Notes: generated by a model from the sequence alone, not told the origin. Positions 27,938 to 37,715 are shown, counted from the stretch's first letter. The stretch is DNA of 64,000 bases from Lapidilactobacillus dextrinicus DSM 20335 (GCF_001436095.1 NZ_AYYK01000016.1:56337-120336), one strand, 5' to 3'. Translations and numbers: made by a program.

Positions 27938-28680
27938 GTACAATGCTGGCATTACTGTTAGTTCTACTGACCTTGATGGTCATTGTTGGAGGCCGATCTG
28001 GTATTAAAAGTTACTTAAGTATCATCATCAATTTTGGACTAGTCTTTATAGTTGCTTTATTGATTAGTTGGGGTGCCAATATTGCACTTACCGCTGCTTG
28101 CTTCGTACCTTTAAAATTGTTAACCATCATTTATTTGGGTACTAACGAAACAAAAATTGCCGATAAATCTTTTCTCATTTCCTTTATTGTAACGGTGATA
28201 ATTGTTGTTTTAATTTTAGGTTTTAACTTCTTAGCTCAAGCACCTGGAATTGGCGAACAGTCAGGCGAAGATTTAATCGGGCTTTCAGATGCACCAGGAT
28301 TAAGTTTTGCCGCAATCGGCGTCGTGGTTGCCATTTTCAGTACACTAGGTGCTATTAGTGAAGCGGCCGTAGCCATGAGTGCCGGTTTAATTGAATTAAA
28401 ACGACAAAATCAACAACTTAGCATGGCTAAATTCTATCAAAGTGGTTTAAATATTGGCGAAGATATTCTTGGGACAGCAGTTAACACAATTTTATTTGGC
28501 TTCTTTGGTAGCTTTTTAGCATTATTCATTTGGTACACTCGTTTAAATTACACCATCAGCCAAATTCTCAATGATAAACTTTTCGCCCAAGAGTTTTTGA
28601 TTATGTGTTATTCAATTATTGGTGTTTTACTAGTTATCCCCTTAACAACCTTGGTTGTTTCACGTTCGAAGAAATTATAA
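27934..28680 (+). CDS. YibE/F family membrane protein (second of pair)
   Basis: 248 residues, about seven membrane segments. It carries its own copy of the family motif: LGAISEAAVAMSAGLIEL and GLNIGEDILGTAVNTILFGFFGSFLAL, corresponding to the MDESTDIVSS / GQEIMGPLINVLF motifs in the first protein. It overlaps the first gene by four bases behind AGGAGGG, so the two are translationally coupled and likely form one heteromeric membrane complex of unknown substrate. Confidence 0.88.
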   Translation: MSTMLALLLVLLTLMVIVGGRSGIKSYLSIIINFGLVFIVALLISWGANIALTAACFVPLKLLTIIYLGTNETKIADKSFLISFIVTVIIVVLILGFNFLAQAPGIGEQSGEDLIGLSDAPGLSFAAIGVVVAIFSTLGAISEAAVAMSAGLIELKRQNQQLSMAKFYQSGLNIGEDILGTAVNTILFGFFGSFLALFIWYTRLNYTISQILNDKLFAQEFLIMCYSIIGVLLVIPLTTLVVSRSKKL

Positions 28681-28694
28681 TTAGAATTATTAGA

Positions 28695-28733
28695 CAAAAT
28701 AACAGCCGGCTAAATAGCCGACTGTTATTTTTT
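28695..28733. terminator. bidirectional terminator
   Basis: AACAGCCGGCT / AGCCGACTGTT with an AAAT loop, flanked by A-run and T-run, between the YibE/F pair and the convergent oxidoreductase gene. Confidence 0.9.
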
Positions 28734-29658
28734 AGATAGATGTTTGATACTCAGTCACTAAATCTTGGCATAGTTGATGTGACAGTAAGCTGGATGTAGG
28801 GCTGACCGGATTAGGATGTGCTGGATCTTTGACTGCAGCTACAAAAGCCCGAATAAGTGGTGCAAAACCACGTTGTTCTAGTGTTGGTGTCCAATCAGGA
28901 AATCTTTGTACTTGGGTTTTTGATGTTGTTAAAGTTGTTAGTTCAGTTAAGTTACTCAAGCGTTGCGTCCCCGTGGGCTGCTGAACTTCAGTTACTTCTA
29001 AATTAGCACCGGCTTGCATGTTAACACTAGCGGTTACTAGTTGATGTTGAGCGCGAATGGTGATGGCACAATATTGAATTATGCCTTGTTCACTGTTAAG
29101 TTGATACCGATGCGTAAACGGCTCATTAGCCTGTATATTACCCACAAACAACGCTGTATCAACTGCATGAATCATTAAATCAAAAATAGCAAATTCAACG
29201 GGTTGTTCCGTATTAGCGCGATTCTTTTCAACTTTGATAACAGCCGGCTGTTGTTGAGTGACGAGCTGGGCTTCAAAAGGTGCAAAGCGCCGATTAAACC
29301 CAGCCGTTAGCAATAAATGACGTTCATCGGCTAATTGATAAAGAGCTTTAACTTCGCTGTAATTATCACTAACTGGTTTATCTACGTAAACATGGACGCC
29401 CGCTTCTAAAAAGGTTTTGATTAAAGTAGCATGCGTACTGGTCGGCGTATGAATGAATACTGCTTCAATTTTTTGAGCCAATAATTCTCTAACCGTTTGA
29501 ACAGCTGTCTTAAAGCCATACTGGCGTTGTAAGTTGACGAGCTTATCTAGATTACGTGTACACAATACCCACTCAACTTGATCTTGCATCTCTGCCATGA
29601 CTGGTAAATAAGCTTTTTGAGCAATTCCACCTAGCCCCATAACACCGATTTTAATCAT
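28732..29658 (-). CDS. Gfo/Idh/MocA family oxidoreductase
   Basis: 308 residues. The N-terminal Rossmann fold has GVMGLGGIAQKAYLPV (residues 5-20), and the family catalytic lysine lies in the VYVDKPVS motif (DKP instead of the commoner EKP). The C-terminal part is the beta-sheet substrate domain. These enzymes oxidise or reduce sugars, inositols or related alcohols with NAD(P); substrate unknown. Start at ATG 29658 behind GAGGAATT; the open frame reaches 29706 without a ribosome site. Confidence 0.88.
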   Translation of the reverse strand: MIKIGVMGLGGIAQKAYLPVMAEMQDQVEWVLCTRNLDKLVNLQRQYGFKTAVQTVRELLAQKIEAVFIHTPTSTHATLIKTFLEAGVHVYVDKPVSDNYSEVKALYQLADERHLLLTAGFNRRFAPFEAQLVTQQQPAVIKVEKNRANTEQPVEFAIFDLMIHAVDTALFVGNIQANEPFTHRYQLNSEQGIIQYCAITIRAQHQLVTASVNMQAGANLEVTEVQQPTGTQRLSNLTELTTLTTSKTQVQRFPDWTPTLEQRGFAPLIRAFVAAVKDPAHPNPVSPTSSLLSHQLCQDLVTEYQTSI

Positions 29659-29720
29659 CTTTAATTCCTCATTTCTAAGCATCATTATGACAAAATTAAT
29701 CCCCAAATACCAGTAAAAAC

Positions 29721-29760
29721 AAAAACCGTGAAGAACTGATTAACAGTCCTTCACGGTTTT
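29721..29760. terminator. terminator between the oxidoreductase and MMPL genes
   Basis: AAAACCGTGAAGGACTG pairs with CAGTTCTTCACGGTTTT around a short loop; T-runs on both strands. On the minus strand it closes the tetR-MMPL operon. Confidence 0.9.
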
Positions 29761-29772
29761 ATTTGTAATTAA

Positions 29773-32700
29773 TTAAGCTTGTTCTTCAGTTGTTTTGCTA
29801 GAATGCTTAGGTTCTTTGGCATCGTTTTTAGTTTTATCTTTCTTACTGTGATCATAAGTTAAATGGATCGCAGCTGGCAAGATGACTGGTAAAATAACGA
29901 CCAGAATAACCAAACCAATGATGACACCTAAGGCAACTTGAATTAATGTCAAGACGCCTGATGGCATTAAAGCAGCAAACGTACCGCTTAAGATAATCGC
30001 TGCAGAAATAACTACGGCACCGATGACACCTGATGCTTCCACAATCCGTTTACTTGGATTAGGAATTTCATTCCCTAATTCACGATATTTCATCATCAAG
30101 AAAATACTATAATCGACACCTAAAGCGAAGATCATGATGAATGTAAAGAATGGGGTATTCCAAGTCAATTGTGAATGACCAAGGAAAGTAGCACTAATCC
30201 AACGTGTCAATGACAGTGAACTGAAGTAAGAGAGCAATAACGTACCAATAATGAATAATGGTTGTAAAATCGAACGGGTTACAAACATTAGAGCTAAACC
30301 AATACCAACTACCATAATCATTGCTGTTCGACTAAAGTCAGAACTGGCAATTTTTTGTGTATCAGCAATTGATGATGTTTGACCACCCATTGCAATCTTC
30401 GCATCGTTCAATGAAGTACCTTTGATATTATTCTTAGATTGCGTTGTTAATTGACGAATCTTATCCATCGCTTTAGTTGAGCTTGGATTTTGATCAAGAA
30501 CGATTGTCAATTTAGTAATCTTCTTATCTTCAGACATGTAAGTCTTAACAGATTGACTGAAGTCTTTACCATGAATAGCACTCTTTGGAATATAGAATGA
30601 TTCACCGGCAGCAGATTTCTTCAAGCCACCAAGATAACTATTAGCAGATTTAACGCCACTACCGATTGTCGTTAAACCATCAGAAGCATCGCCTAACCCA
30701 TTTTGTAAAGTAGCCATTTGACCAACTGTACTTTGTAAGCTTGAGTACATTGTCTTTTGACCATCGCGAACTTGTGTTAAACCGTTCGTTAACGTTGGTA
30801 CTTGACTATTCAATTGATTAGTACCATTTGCTAATTGACTAGAACCACTTACCAATTGACTTGTACCATTTGCTAATTGACTAGAACCGCTCTTCAATGC
30901 ACTAGAGTTGTTATTCAACTCACTTGTACCTGAGGCAACTTGGTTTACACCGTTAACGTATTGCGTCATACCCGCAGATAATTCGTTAAGTTGTGACAAC
31001 ATCTTAGAATTACTAATTGTTGATTGAATAGCACTTTCACTTGATGTATCAACGCCACTACCGTTAACACCACTGTTTAATTGTGAAGCTACTGAAGCAG
31101 CTTTACTTGAAGCAGATTGAAGTTGTGATAAGCCTTGTGTTAATTCAGTCATTGCAGAAGATAACTCATTTAACTTACCAGCTTGAGCTGTTAAACTATC
31201 AGCTTGGCTTAATAATGAATCAGCAGAATTAATCATTGTCTTAACATTGCTCAATTGAGAATTGATTTCTGCCACTTTTTGTTCAGAAGGAATCAAAGCT
31301 ACCATTTGCTTTAATTGATCAGCATCAATAGATGGCATATTAGCCAGTTCTTTCTTCAAACCGGTTAACGTTTGAACGTTAGTATTAGCGCTAGTATTTG
31401 ATTTTTTAACGCTATCTAGAATTTTTTGTGCAGCCGCTTTGGATGCGTCTGTTGAATTTGCATCGTTGATAATACTATTAGCACTGGCAACAATCATAGC
31501 ATTATTAACCATAATACTACCGTCATTAGTACCAACAGATCCTAATGCCGTCGTTAACTTTGTAGTAAGTGCTTGAATATTACCAGCTTCATTAGCCAAT
31601 TGGTTCAAACTATCGCGTTGTCCAGAGATAGTATTTAACAACTGTGACATCTGGTCCAATTCAGGTTGAATTTGCTTCAAAGTAGCAATTTGTGACTTCA
31701 TCTCTGTTGTTTGTTGCTTCAAACTAGAAATCTTGCTCGACATTGCTGTCAACTGTGCTAAGTCTTGTTGCTTGCTAGCTAATGATGAATTAATCTTCGT
31801 TACACCATCATTAATGCCTGTGTTATAAGCATCCAATCCTGCAACAGCCAATGGCAATTGTGAACTTTGACTAACTAATTGATCAATACCACCAGTAATT
31901 TTGTCTGAGTTACCAGCTAATTGAGAAGCACCACTATTAAGTTGAGAAACACCGGCAGTATATGAATCAATACCGCTATTTAAACTGTTTGCACCAGCGT
32001 TTAAAGTACCGACGCCGTCGTTCAAGGTATTGGCACCAGAGGCAAGTTGACTCGTCCCATTTTGTAATGCTTGACTACCAGAAACCAATTGGTTAGTACC
32101 GTTAACTAGTTTTTGAACATCATTTAAGCCACCAGCCATATCACTATCAGCTAATTTTTGTTCAGCTTCAGATAAACCAGAATTAATTGTCTTAATCCCC
32201 TTACCTGCAGCTGTCATACCATCAGTAACGGTTCCCATTTGATCCTTAACATATAGCTTGCCAATCTTGCTACCACCAGGTTGCGTAACAGAGGCAACGG
32301 TTTTAACGCCATCGACGCCTTGCAAAGCTTGGGTCAATTGATCAATTGCTTTTAAATCAGCTTCATTATCTAACTTGTGATCACTACGAATGTATAACGT
32401 TGTTGGTTCAGCAGTACCTTTAGAGAAGTGTTTTTCAACAACTTCAAAGCCGCGCTTAGCAGCAACATCGTCGCCTAATTCTTGCAAGTTATCATAATTT
32501 AAGTTGTTTTTGTAAGTTAAAACAAATGGTAAAGTTGCTAACAAAGCAACGCCTAAAGCAATCAATGGATGTAACACACTGCGCGAAGCTAAGCCATGCC
32601 ATAACTTACTTGATGAATGACCGTCAAAATTCTTAGAAGGCCAGAACATCTTCTTGCCCATTAAACTCATAAAGAATGGATTCAACGTTAGTAAAACAGC

Positions 32701-33663
32701 AAGCAAAACAACAACACCGATTGCAACACCAACAGCAGAACGATAAATTGAGAAGTTGGCTAAACCTAAAACAGAGAAACCAATTAAAATAGAGGATCCT
32801 GAGTAAAGAATCGTTTTACCAGCCTTATGTTGAGCAATGCGCGTTGCTTCCCAGTTGCTTAACCCTTTACTCAACTCTTCTTTAAATTGGTCGTACAACA
32901 GAATGTTGTAGTCTGTCCCAATACCAAACAAGACAACAACCATGAACACTTGGGTAAAGTTTGAAAATGGAAAATTAGCTTTATCCACTAAGTTCGTCAC
33001 AATACTCAATGACGTAATTAGCGATACACCGACAGTTAATAAAGAAATGATTGGCACAATTGGTGATCTAAAGACTAAGACTAAAACAATGAAGATAAAG
33101 ACTGCGGCAATAACTTCCGTCTTTTGAATACCGCGTTGGGTCTTCAAATCGAATTCGTTATTTAAGATATCAGCACCAGTGACATAAGTTTTAACACCGG
33201 GTGTTTTAACTGCCTTAGTTAATTCATCATTCATCTTAGTAACAGAACCATCATCATGGTCTTTATCGACTAAGAATTGCACTAATTGTGTTGATTTATC
33301 TTTGGAAATTAATTGTTTCTTAGTTTCTGCATTATCATTTGCAGCCGTAATTGATTTGATCCCGTACTTTTTCTTGTCGCGGCGAATATCTTTCAGCGTT
33401 TGATTAATTCGCTCTTTTTGCGTGGCGGTTAATTTGTCGTTACCATTATTAAAAATAGCGACAACCTCACGCGTATTACCTTGACCGCGACCCCAATCAT
33501 CTTGGTCAATTTCAGCCAATTTACTTTGCACATTGGCTGGTAATTCTGTTTGCCCTTTGTCATGCACTAACTGTGTAATATCAGGCAACATTACAACTGC
33601 TGCTACGACAGCAATTAGCCATGCAATTAAAGCGCCATAATGGTTCTTAAAAAATTTCTGCAT
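29773..33663 (-). CDS. MMPL/RND-family membrane protein with very large coiled-coil ectodomain
   Basis: 1296 residues. Membrane segment 1 is near residues 10-28, followed by a first extracytoplasmic domain. Segments 2-6 are about 180-345 (EVIAAVFIFIVLVLVF, FGIGTDYNILLYDQFKEEL, the MMPL proton-relay type motif). A seventh segment is near 365-385. Then comes an ectodomain from about 390 to 1085, then a second MMPL block with FALGVDYSIFLMMKYREL. The ectodomain contains many SGxxxLxxG heptad-like units (about 500-590 and 930-1010) and a long Gln/Ser-rich coiled coil. The family exports lipids or peptides; the Gram-positive substrate is unknown. Downstream of a TetR gene by 30 bases and probably controlled by it. 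Confidence 0.88.
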   Translation of the reverse strand: MQKFFKNHYGALIAWLIAVVAAVVMLPDITQLVHDKGQTELPANVQSKLAEIDQDDWGRGQGNTREVVAIFNNGNDKLTATQKERINQTLKDIRRDKKKYGIKSITAANDNAETKKQLISKDKSTQLVQFLVDKDHDDGSVTKMNDELTKAVKTPGVKTYVTGADILNNEFDLKTQRGIQKTEVIAAVFIFIVLVLVFRSPIVPIISLLTVGVSLITSLSIVTNLVDKANFPFSNFTQVFMVVVLFGIGTDYNILLYDQFKEELSKGLSNWEATRIAQHKAGKTILYSGSSILIGFSVLGLANFSIYRSAVGVAIGVVVLLAVLLTLNPFFMSLMGKKMFWPSKNFDGHSSSKLWHGLASRSVLHPLIALGVALLATLPFVLTYKNNLNYDNLQELGDDVAAKRGFEVVEKHFSKGTAEPTTLYIRSDHKLDNEADLKAIDQLTQALQGVDGVKTVASVTQPGGSKIGKLYVKDQMGTVTDGMTAAGKGIKTINSGLSEAEQKLADSDMAGGLNDVQKLVNGTNQLVSGSQALQNGTSQLASGANTLNDGVGTLNAGANSLNSGIDSYTAGVSQLNSGASQLAGNSDKITGGIDQLVSQSSQLPLAVAGLDAYNTGINDGVTKINSSLASKQQDLAQLTAMSSKISSLKQQTTEMKSQIATLKQIQPELDQMSQLLNTISGQRDSLNQLANEAGNIQALTTKLTTALGSVGTNDGSIMVNNAMIVASANSIINDANSTDASKAAAQKILDSVKKSNTSANTNVQTLTGLKKELANMPSIDADQLKQMVALIPSEQKVAEINSQLSNVKTMINSADSLLSQADSLTAQAGKLNELSSAMTELTQGLSQLQSASSKAASVASQLNSGVNGSGVDTSSESAIQSTISNSKMLSQLNELSAGMTQYVNGVNQVASGTSELNNNSSALKSGSSQLANGTSQLVSGSSQLANGTNQLNSQVPTLTNGLTQVRDGQKTMYSSLQSTVGQMATLQNGLGDASDGLTTIGSGVKSANSYLGGLKKSAAGESFYIPKSAIHGKDFSQSVKTYMSEDKKITKLTIVLDQNPSSTKAMDKIRQLTTQSKNNIKGTSLNDAKIAMGGQTSSIADTQKIASSDFSRTAMIMVVGIGLALMFVTRSILQPLFIIGTLLLSYFSSLSLTRWISATFLGHSQLTWNTPFFTFIMIFALGVDYSIFLMMKYRELGNEIPNPSKRIVEASGVIGAVVISAAIILSGTFAALMPSGVLTLIQVALGVIIGLVILVVILPVILPAAIHLTYDHSKKDKTKNDAKEPKHSSKTTEEQA

Positions 33664-33693
33664 GATTTACTTCTCCCTTAATCCCAAAAATAA

Positions 33694-34260
33694 TTAAATA
33701 AATGCATCCGCTGTTGTCTCAAGCATTTTACGAAAACTGGCCGTATTATGCGGCACATCATAAGTATCGAAAAATCCCATTGACTCAACCAACGTAAAAC
33801 CTAAAACCTGGCTAATGAAGGCCTGTAAAAAGGTCACACGATCAACCTTAATGTCTTTCTCCCCATCCATAATTTTGCCAATGATTCCTAAAACTTTCTC
33901 CATTGACTGAACAAAGTCCGAATCTTTGGGATAATTTTGGATTGTTTGGATAGTCCCCACTAGCTTTCCCTGTGCTAAAAAGAAGGTTCTGGCAATCTCG
34001 CCGTATTTCAAAAGTGCTTCTTTGCCAGAAAGTCCAATTAAACCCGTTGCTAATTCCGCATATAAATCCCTCATCAAACAAGTGCCTAAATATTCCAGCA
34101 GTGAATCTAAATTATGGAAGTAATTATAAACGGATTGCGATTTAATATCTAATTTTTTGGCTAGCGTACCAAAAGTTAAGGCTGGTAAGCCCGACTCTTT
34201 GACAATATCTGCTGCTGCTTGCGCAACTTTATCTTTATCCAATACTCGACGCTTAGTCAT
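33694..34260 (-). CDS. TetR/AcrR-family transcriptional regulator
   Basis: 188 residues. The N-terminal HTH (KVAQAAADIVKESGLPALTFGTLAKKL...SVYNYFHNLDSLL) is typical of TetR; the C-terminal half is a divergent all-helical effector domain. Start at ATG 34260 behind GGAGGGGG; the frame is open further upstream across the promoter and that part is not coding. It precedes the MMPL gene in the same direction with 30 bases between, so it most likely represses its own operon through the palindrome at 34322-34340. Confidence 0.92.
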   Translation of the reverse strand: MTKRRVLDKDKVAQAAADIVKESGLPALTFGTLAKKLDIKSQSVYNYFHNLDSLLEYLGTCLMRDLYAELATGLIGLSGKEALLKYGEIARTFFLAQGKLVGTIQTIQNYPKDSDFVQSMEKVLGIIGKIMDGEKDIKVDRVTFLQAFISQVLGFTLVESMGFFDTYDVPHNTASFRKMLETTADAFI

Positions 34261-34294
34261 GCCAAGAACCCCCTCCTGCAATTTACAAAAAACA

Positions 34295-34340
34295 ATACTA
34301 TACCTACTCAAAGAAGATGTCAATCTACAAGTTGTAGATT
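34295..34340 (-). promoter_or_regulatory. tetR-MMPL promoter and palindromic operator
   Basis: Minus strand: TTGACA (34323-34318), 17 bases, TAGTAT (34300-34295). A perfect 19-base palindrome, AATCTACAA-G-TTGTAGATT (34322-34340), touches the -35, a classical TetR operator placement for autorepression. Confidence 0.82.
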
Positions 34341-34441
34341 AATGAAAATGTTTTTGTGTTTTCAATTCTATTTGCAAAACAGTTATGACTTACAATTAAT
34401 TAGCGTATAATAATGTTAACTTATTTTTTCAAAGGAGTTTT

Positions 34442-35013
34442 AGTGAATGTCGCGCGTCATACCGCTACTTCTCAATTTCAACAAGCTTTCAGTATCATTA
34501 GTGTTACCGACCCCAAGCTAAAGGCTGCTATTCGCCAGATCACCAAACAATCCTATCTAGGTGCTAATGGCCATCTTTTTATTTTCGTTGCCGATGAATA
34601 TCGCAACGTAACTATTGGCCAAGAAATGGGCAATGCTCAAAATAGTTTAGGCAATACCGATCGCACAATTGCCGCCTTCTCAGATGCAATCCTAGCCGTG
34701 CAAAATACAGTTAACGCTACTGAAAGTATGGAACTAGGTGCCGTGATTCTTAGCAGTATTTTAAACGACGCTGCTCAATTGATTGAACTGTTACAGCTGC
34801 CCAAATTAACTTTTCCAGTTTTAGGCTTAGAAGTTGGCTATCCTGATCAAGAACCCCAATTAAAACCACGACTATTACGACATGCGCGAAACTAATCAGC
34901 GTGTTGACACTTTTACGAATCAAATCTATCAACGTTTAAATAATGTGCCTGAAAAACGTCACGAATTATTACAAATATTACACCAGCAAGGCTTTTTAAA
35001 CGAAGCTAATTAA
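34442..35013 (+). pseudogene. remnant of an NfsA-type NADPH-dependent nitroreductase
   Basis: The first part (ARHTATSQFQQAFSIISVTDP...GHLFIFVADEYRN...GLEVGYPDQEPQLKPR) is clearly nitroreductase, but the usual N-terminal 35-40 residues with the HRSIR motif are missing; AAAGGAG and GTG at 34442 lead straight into the interior. After LKPR the frame runs into LRHARN and stops at 34895. The family C terminus (DYYDMRETNQRVDTFTNQIYQRL...QGFLNEAN) continues in another frame to 35013, with the region between missing. An N-terminal truncation plus an internal deletion with frameshift best explains this. A shortened 150-residue product from 34442 to 34895 could still be made. Confidence 0.8.
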
Positions 35014-35014
35014 C

Positions 35015-35064
35015 AAAACGACCGTGCTACGAAGTCATATGACTCGTAACACGGTCGTTTTTAT
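35015..35064. terminator. bidirectional terminator
   Basis: AACGACCGTG...CACGGTCGTT with a long imperfect stem and T-runs on both sides, between the nitroreductase remnant and the NUDIX gene. Confidence 0.9.
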
Positions 35065-35066
35065 AT

Positions 35067-35549
35067 TTATCTGAAAATTGTTTTTAATTCAGCATCGTGA
35101 TCTAAATAAAGTAATTCTGACAGTTCCGGCTCATTAAAAATACGTAAAAAGTCGCTTAATGAGCCCGCCAAAGTTTGCTTTTTAAGTTCTGACTTAGCTA
35201 GCCAAAAGATTTCCCCTTCACGACTACTCTTAATCTCACCAGTATTCTTAATCTCACCAGTATAATGAGAAGTTCGATAAAAATAGATCACACGGCGAAA
35301 CGGTTGTTGATCAGCCGTTAAATCAGCATATTGACATAATCCAGCCATTTTCAATTGTGCTACTTGTAGTCCAGTCTCTTCGAAAACTTCGCGGGTAGCA
35401 GCATCAACAAACGATTCATTGACTTCAACATGACCACCTGGAAAAGTAATACCAGGCCAATCTTGTTTAACGCGATTTTCTACTAAAACTTCATCGCCGT
35501 TTTCAATCATGACCATATTCAAAAATAATGCCGGCTCTGGTTGATGCAT
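35067..35549 (-). CDS. NUDIX hydrolase (8-oxo-dGTP diphosphatase-like)
   Basis: 160 residues. The NUDIX box is complete: GGHVEVNESFVDAATREVFEETGL (G, E, REVFEE, TGL in order), near residues 38-61. It resembles MutT/YtkD-type enzymes that hydrolyse nucleoside triphosphates, but the substrate cannot be read from the sequence. I place the start at ATG 35549 (HQPEPALFLN), ten bases after GAGG; an in-frame GTG at 35564 overlaps the ribosome site. Confidence 0.88.
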   Translation of the reverse strand: MHQPEPALFLNMVMIENGDEVLVENRVKQDWPGITFPGGHVEVNESFVDAATREVFEETGLQVAQLKMAGLCQYADLTADQQPFRRVIYFYRTSHYTGEIKNTGEIKSSREGEIFWLAKSELKKQTLAGSLSDFLRIFNEPELSELLYLDHDAELKTIFR

Positions 35550-35695
35550 CACTAAACACCTCACATTTAATTGCTTTTATTTTATCATTTAAGCGATTTT
35601 CTACCAAGATTGAATCCCTAATCACTTGTAAAAATTAACGCATTCGCCTATGATTAAACAGTAGTTGAAAACGCTGCCAAAGGAGCGATATAATT

Positions 35696-36328
35696 ATGAA
35701 AATTGGAATAATTGGTGCTACTGGTCATGTAGGAACTTTCCTAACTAATGAGGCCTTAACTCGCGGTCATGAAATAACTGGCATTGTGCGTAACGTGCCT
35801 GAAGAAACGCAAGACCACTTAACCTTTTTACAAAAAGATGTTTTTAATTTAACAACGGCTGATATTCAAGATTTTGATGTTTTGATCTGTTCTTACAATG
35901 CACCTGAAGGTGAAGAAGAAGAACATGTTCAAGTCATGAAACATTTAGTCGATATTCTTAAAGGAACTGATGTACGTTTATTCGTCGTTGGTGGTGCCGG
36001 CAGTTTATATGTCGACTCCAAGTTAACCACTCATCTCTTTGAAACTGATGAATTTCCAGATGAGTTTAAACCAACTTCAATTAATATGAGCGCTGGTCTA
36101 GACTATTTGAAGAATTCAGATGGTGTGCGCTGGACTTATCTTAGTCCTTCTAAAGATTTCTTACTTAACGGTGCTCGCACTGGTAAGTATAAAGTTGGTC
36201 AAGAACAATTATTAATTAGTAAATATGGTAAAAGTGAAATCAGCATGGCCGATTATGCCATTGCCATGTTAGACGAAATTGAAGAACCAGAACATCAACA
36301 ACAACGCTACACCGTTTGTGCTATGTAA
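35696..36328 (+). CDS. NAD(P)-binding SDR-type protein (YwnB-like)
   Basis: 210 residues with N-terminal MKIGIIGATGHVGTFL, an atypical short-chain dehydrogenase/NmrA-like nucleotide-binding motif. Members of this group are NAD(P)H-dependent reductases or redox sensors; function here unknown. AAGGAG precedes the ATG. Monocistronic, convergent with the purine operon. Confidence 0.88.
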   Translation: MKIGIIGATGHVGTFLTNEALTRGHEITGIVRNVPEETQDHLTFLQKDVFNLTTADIQDFDVLICSYNAPEGEEEEHVQVMKHLVDILKGTDVRLFVVGGAGSLYVDSKLTTHLFETDEFPDEFKPTSINMSAGLDYLKNSDGVRWTYLSPSKDFLLNGARTGKYKVGQEQLLISKYGKSEISMADYAIAMLDEIEEPEHQQQRYTVCAM

Positions 36329-36340
36329 AAACGAAATAAC

Positions 36341-36379
36341 AAAAAAAGCCTTGAACAATGAATTGTTCAAGGCTTTTTG
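36341..36379. terminator. bidirectional terminator
   Basis: AAAAAGCCTTGAACAAT / ATTGTTCAAGGCTTTTT, perfect stem; ends both the SDR gene and the purine operon. Confidence 0.93.
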
Positions 36380-36403
36380 TTTTAACTATTTAAAAACTTT
36401 AAT

Positions 36404-37703
36404 TTACTCAACCAAACCTAGACGCTCAAAAATTTCATTCACACGCTTTAAATGCCAATGATAGTCAAAGGCATCATCTAAATCGGCAGGCGTTAATTTA
36501 GCCATTACCTTAGGATCGTTAGCCAATAAGGTCTTAAAGTCTGCACCATGATCCCATGCTTCTGCCGTCTTAGGTTGAACAAGGTCATAAGCTTCTTCAC
36601 GACTAAAGCCTTTTTCAACTAATTTAAGTAGCACACGTTGACTGAAAATTAGGCCATGGGTTAAATTCATATTTTGTAACATCCGCTCTGGGAAAACATC
36701 TAAATTAGTCAAAATACGATTAAAACGTGCTAATTGATAATCTAACAACGTCGTCGCATCTGGCAAAATAATCCGTTCTGCTGAACTATGAGAAATATCA
36801 CGTTCATGCCATAAGCCAACATCTTCTAGTGCTGGCGTTTGATAGCCCCGTAAGACACGAGCAATACCACTTAAGTTTTCTGAACCGATTGGGTTACGTT
36901 TATGCGGCATTGCTGAAGAACCTTTTTGACCAGCGGCAAAATGTTCTTCAACTTCATGCACTTCTGTCCGTTGCAAATGACGAATTTCTAACGCAAAGCG
37001 TTCAATTGACGTGGCAATTAAAGCAATCGTACTAATATATTCAGCATGTAAGTCCCGTGGTAAAACTTGAGTCGAAATATTTTGAGCTCGCAAGCCTAAT
37101 TTCTCGCAAACATAAGCTTCAATTGACGTCGGAACATTAGCAAACGTCCCCACAGCGCCACTAATCTTACCCGCTTCAACACCCCTAGCAGCATGTTCAA
37201 AGCGTTCAATATCACGTTGTAATTCGGCATACCAAGTTGCCAAAACTAACCCAAAAGTTGTAGGTTCAGCATGAACACCATGAGTTCGCCCAATCATCAC
37301 CGTATCTTGATATTCTAGCGCACGTTGCTTAATAGTTGCTAATAACTCGTTTAAATCGGCCCGTAAAACGTCGTCTGCTTGCTTTAAACGATAACCCTGA
37401 GCTGTAATCAACAACATCAGTTGAAGTCAAGCCAAAGTGGACCCATTTGCGTTCTGCACCAAGTGATTCAGAAACAGCACGGGTAAAAGCCACAACATCA
37501 TGTTTTGTTACTTTTTCTAATTCTTGAACCCGCTCAGTCGTAAAACTAGCATTTTCAGTAATCTTTAACGCATCGGCTTCAGGAACTTCGCCAACTTTTG
37601 ACCAAGCCTGGCATGCTAAAACCTCAACTTCCAACCAAGACTGGTATTGATTTTGTAAACTCCAAATTTGTTGCATTTCAGGACGAGAATAACGTTCAAG
37701 CAT
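36404..37703 (-). pseudogene. purB: adenylosuccinate lyase with a one-base frameshift
   Basis: Adenylosuccinate lyase acts twice in purine synthesis (SAICAR to AICAR, adenylosuccinate to AMP). The reading frame from ATG 37703 ([36 protein letters not shown]) breaks at about 37406. Beyond that, the family sequence continues in another frame ([49 protein letters not shown], to IFERLGLVE). The site reads GATTACAGC where GATACAGC would give the expected VVDTAQGYR, so one extra T restores everything. Without it the gene would encode 432 residues, the normal length. Either a true inactivating mutation or a sequencing error. Confidence 0.93.
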
Positions 37704-37715
37704 TAGTCCAACTCC

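Noticed and set aside
30800..32130. DNA repeats in the MMPL gene as a possible CRISPR or satellite array
   Set aside because: The repeats follow the protein heptad pattern (SG..L..G) in frame and vary between units; no spacer structure.
37329..37417. Programmed frameshifting in purB
   Set aside because: No slippery heptamer or stimulatory structure at the junction, and purB is not known to be recoded; a mutation or read error is simpler.
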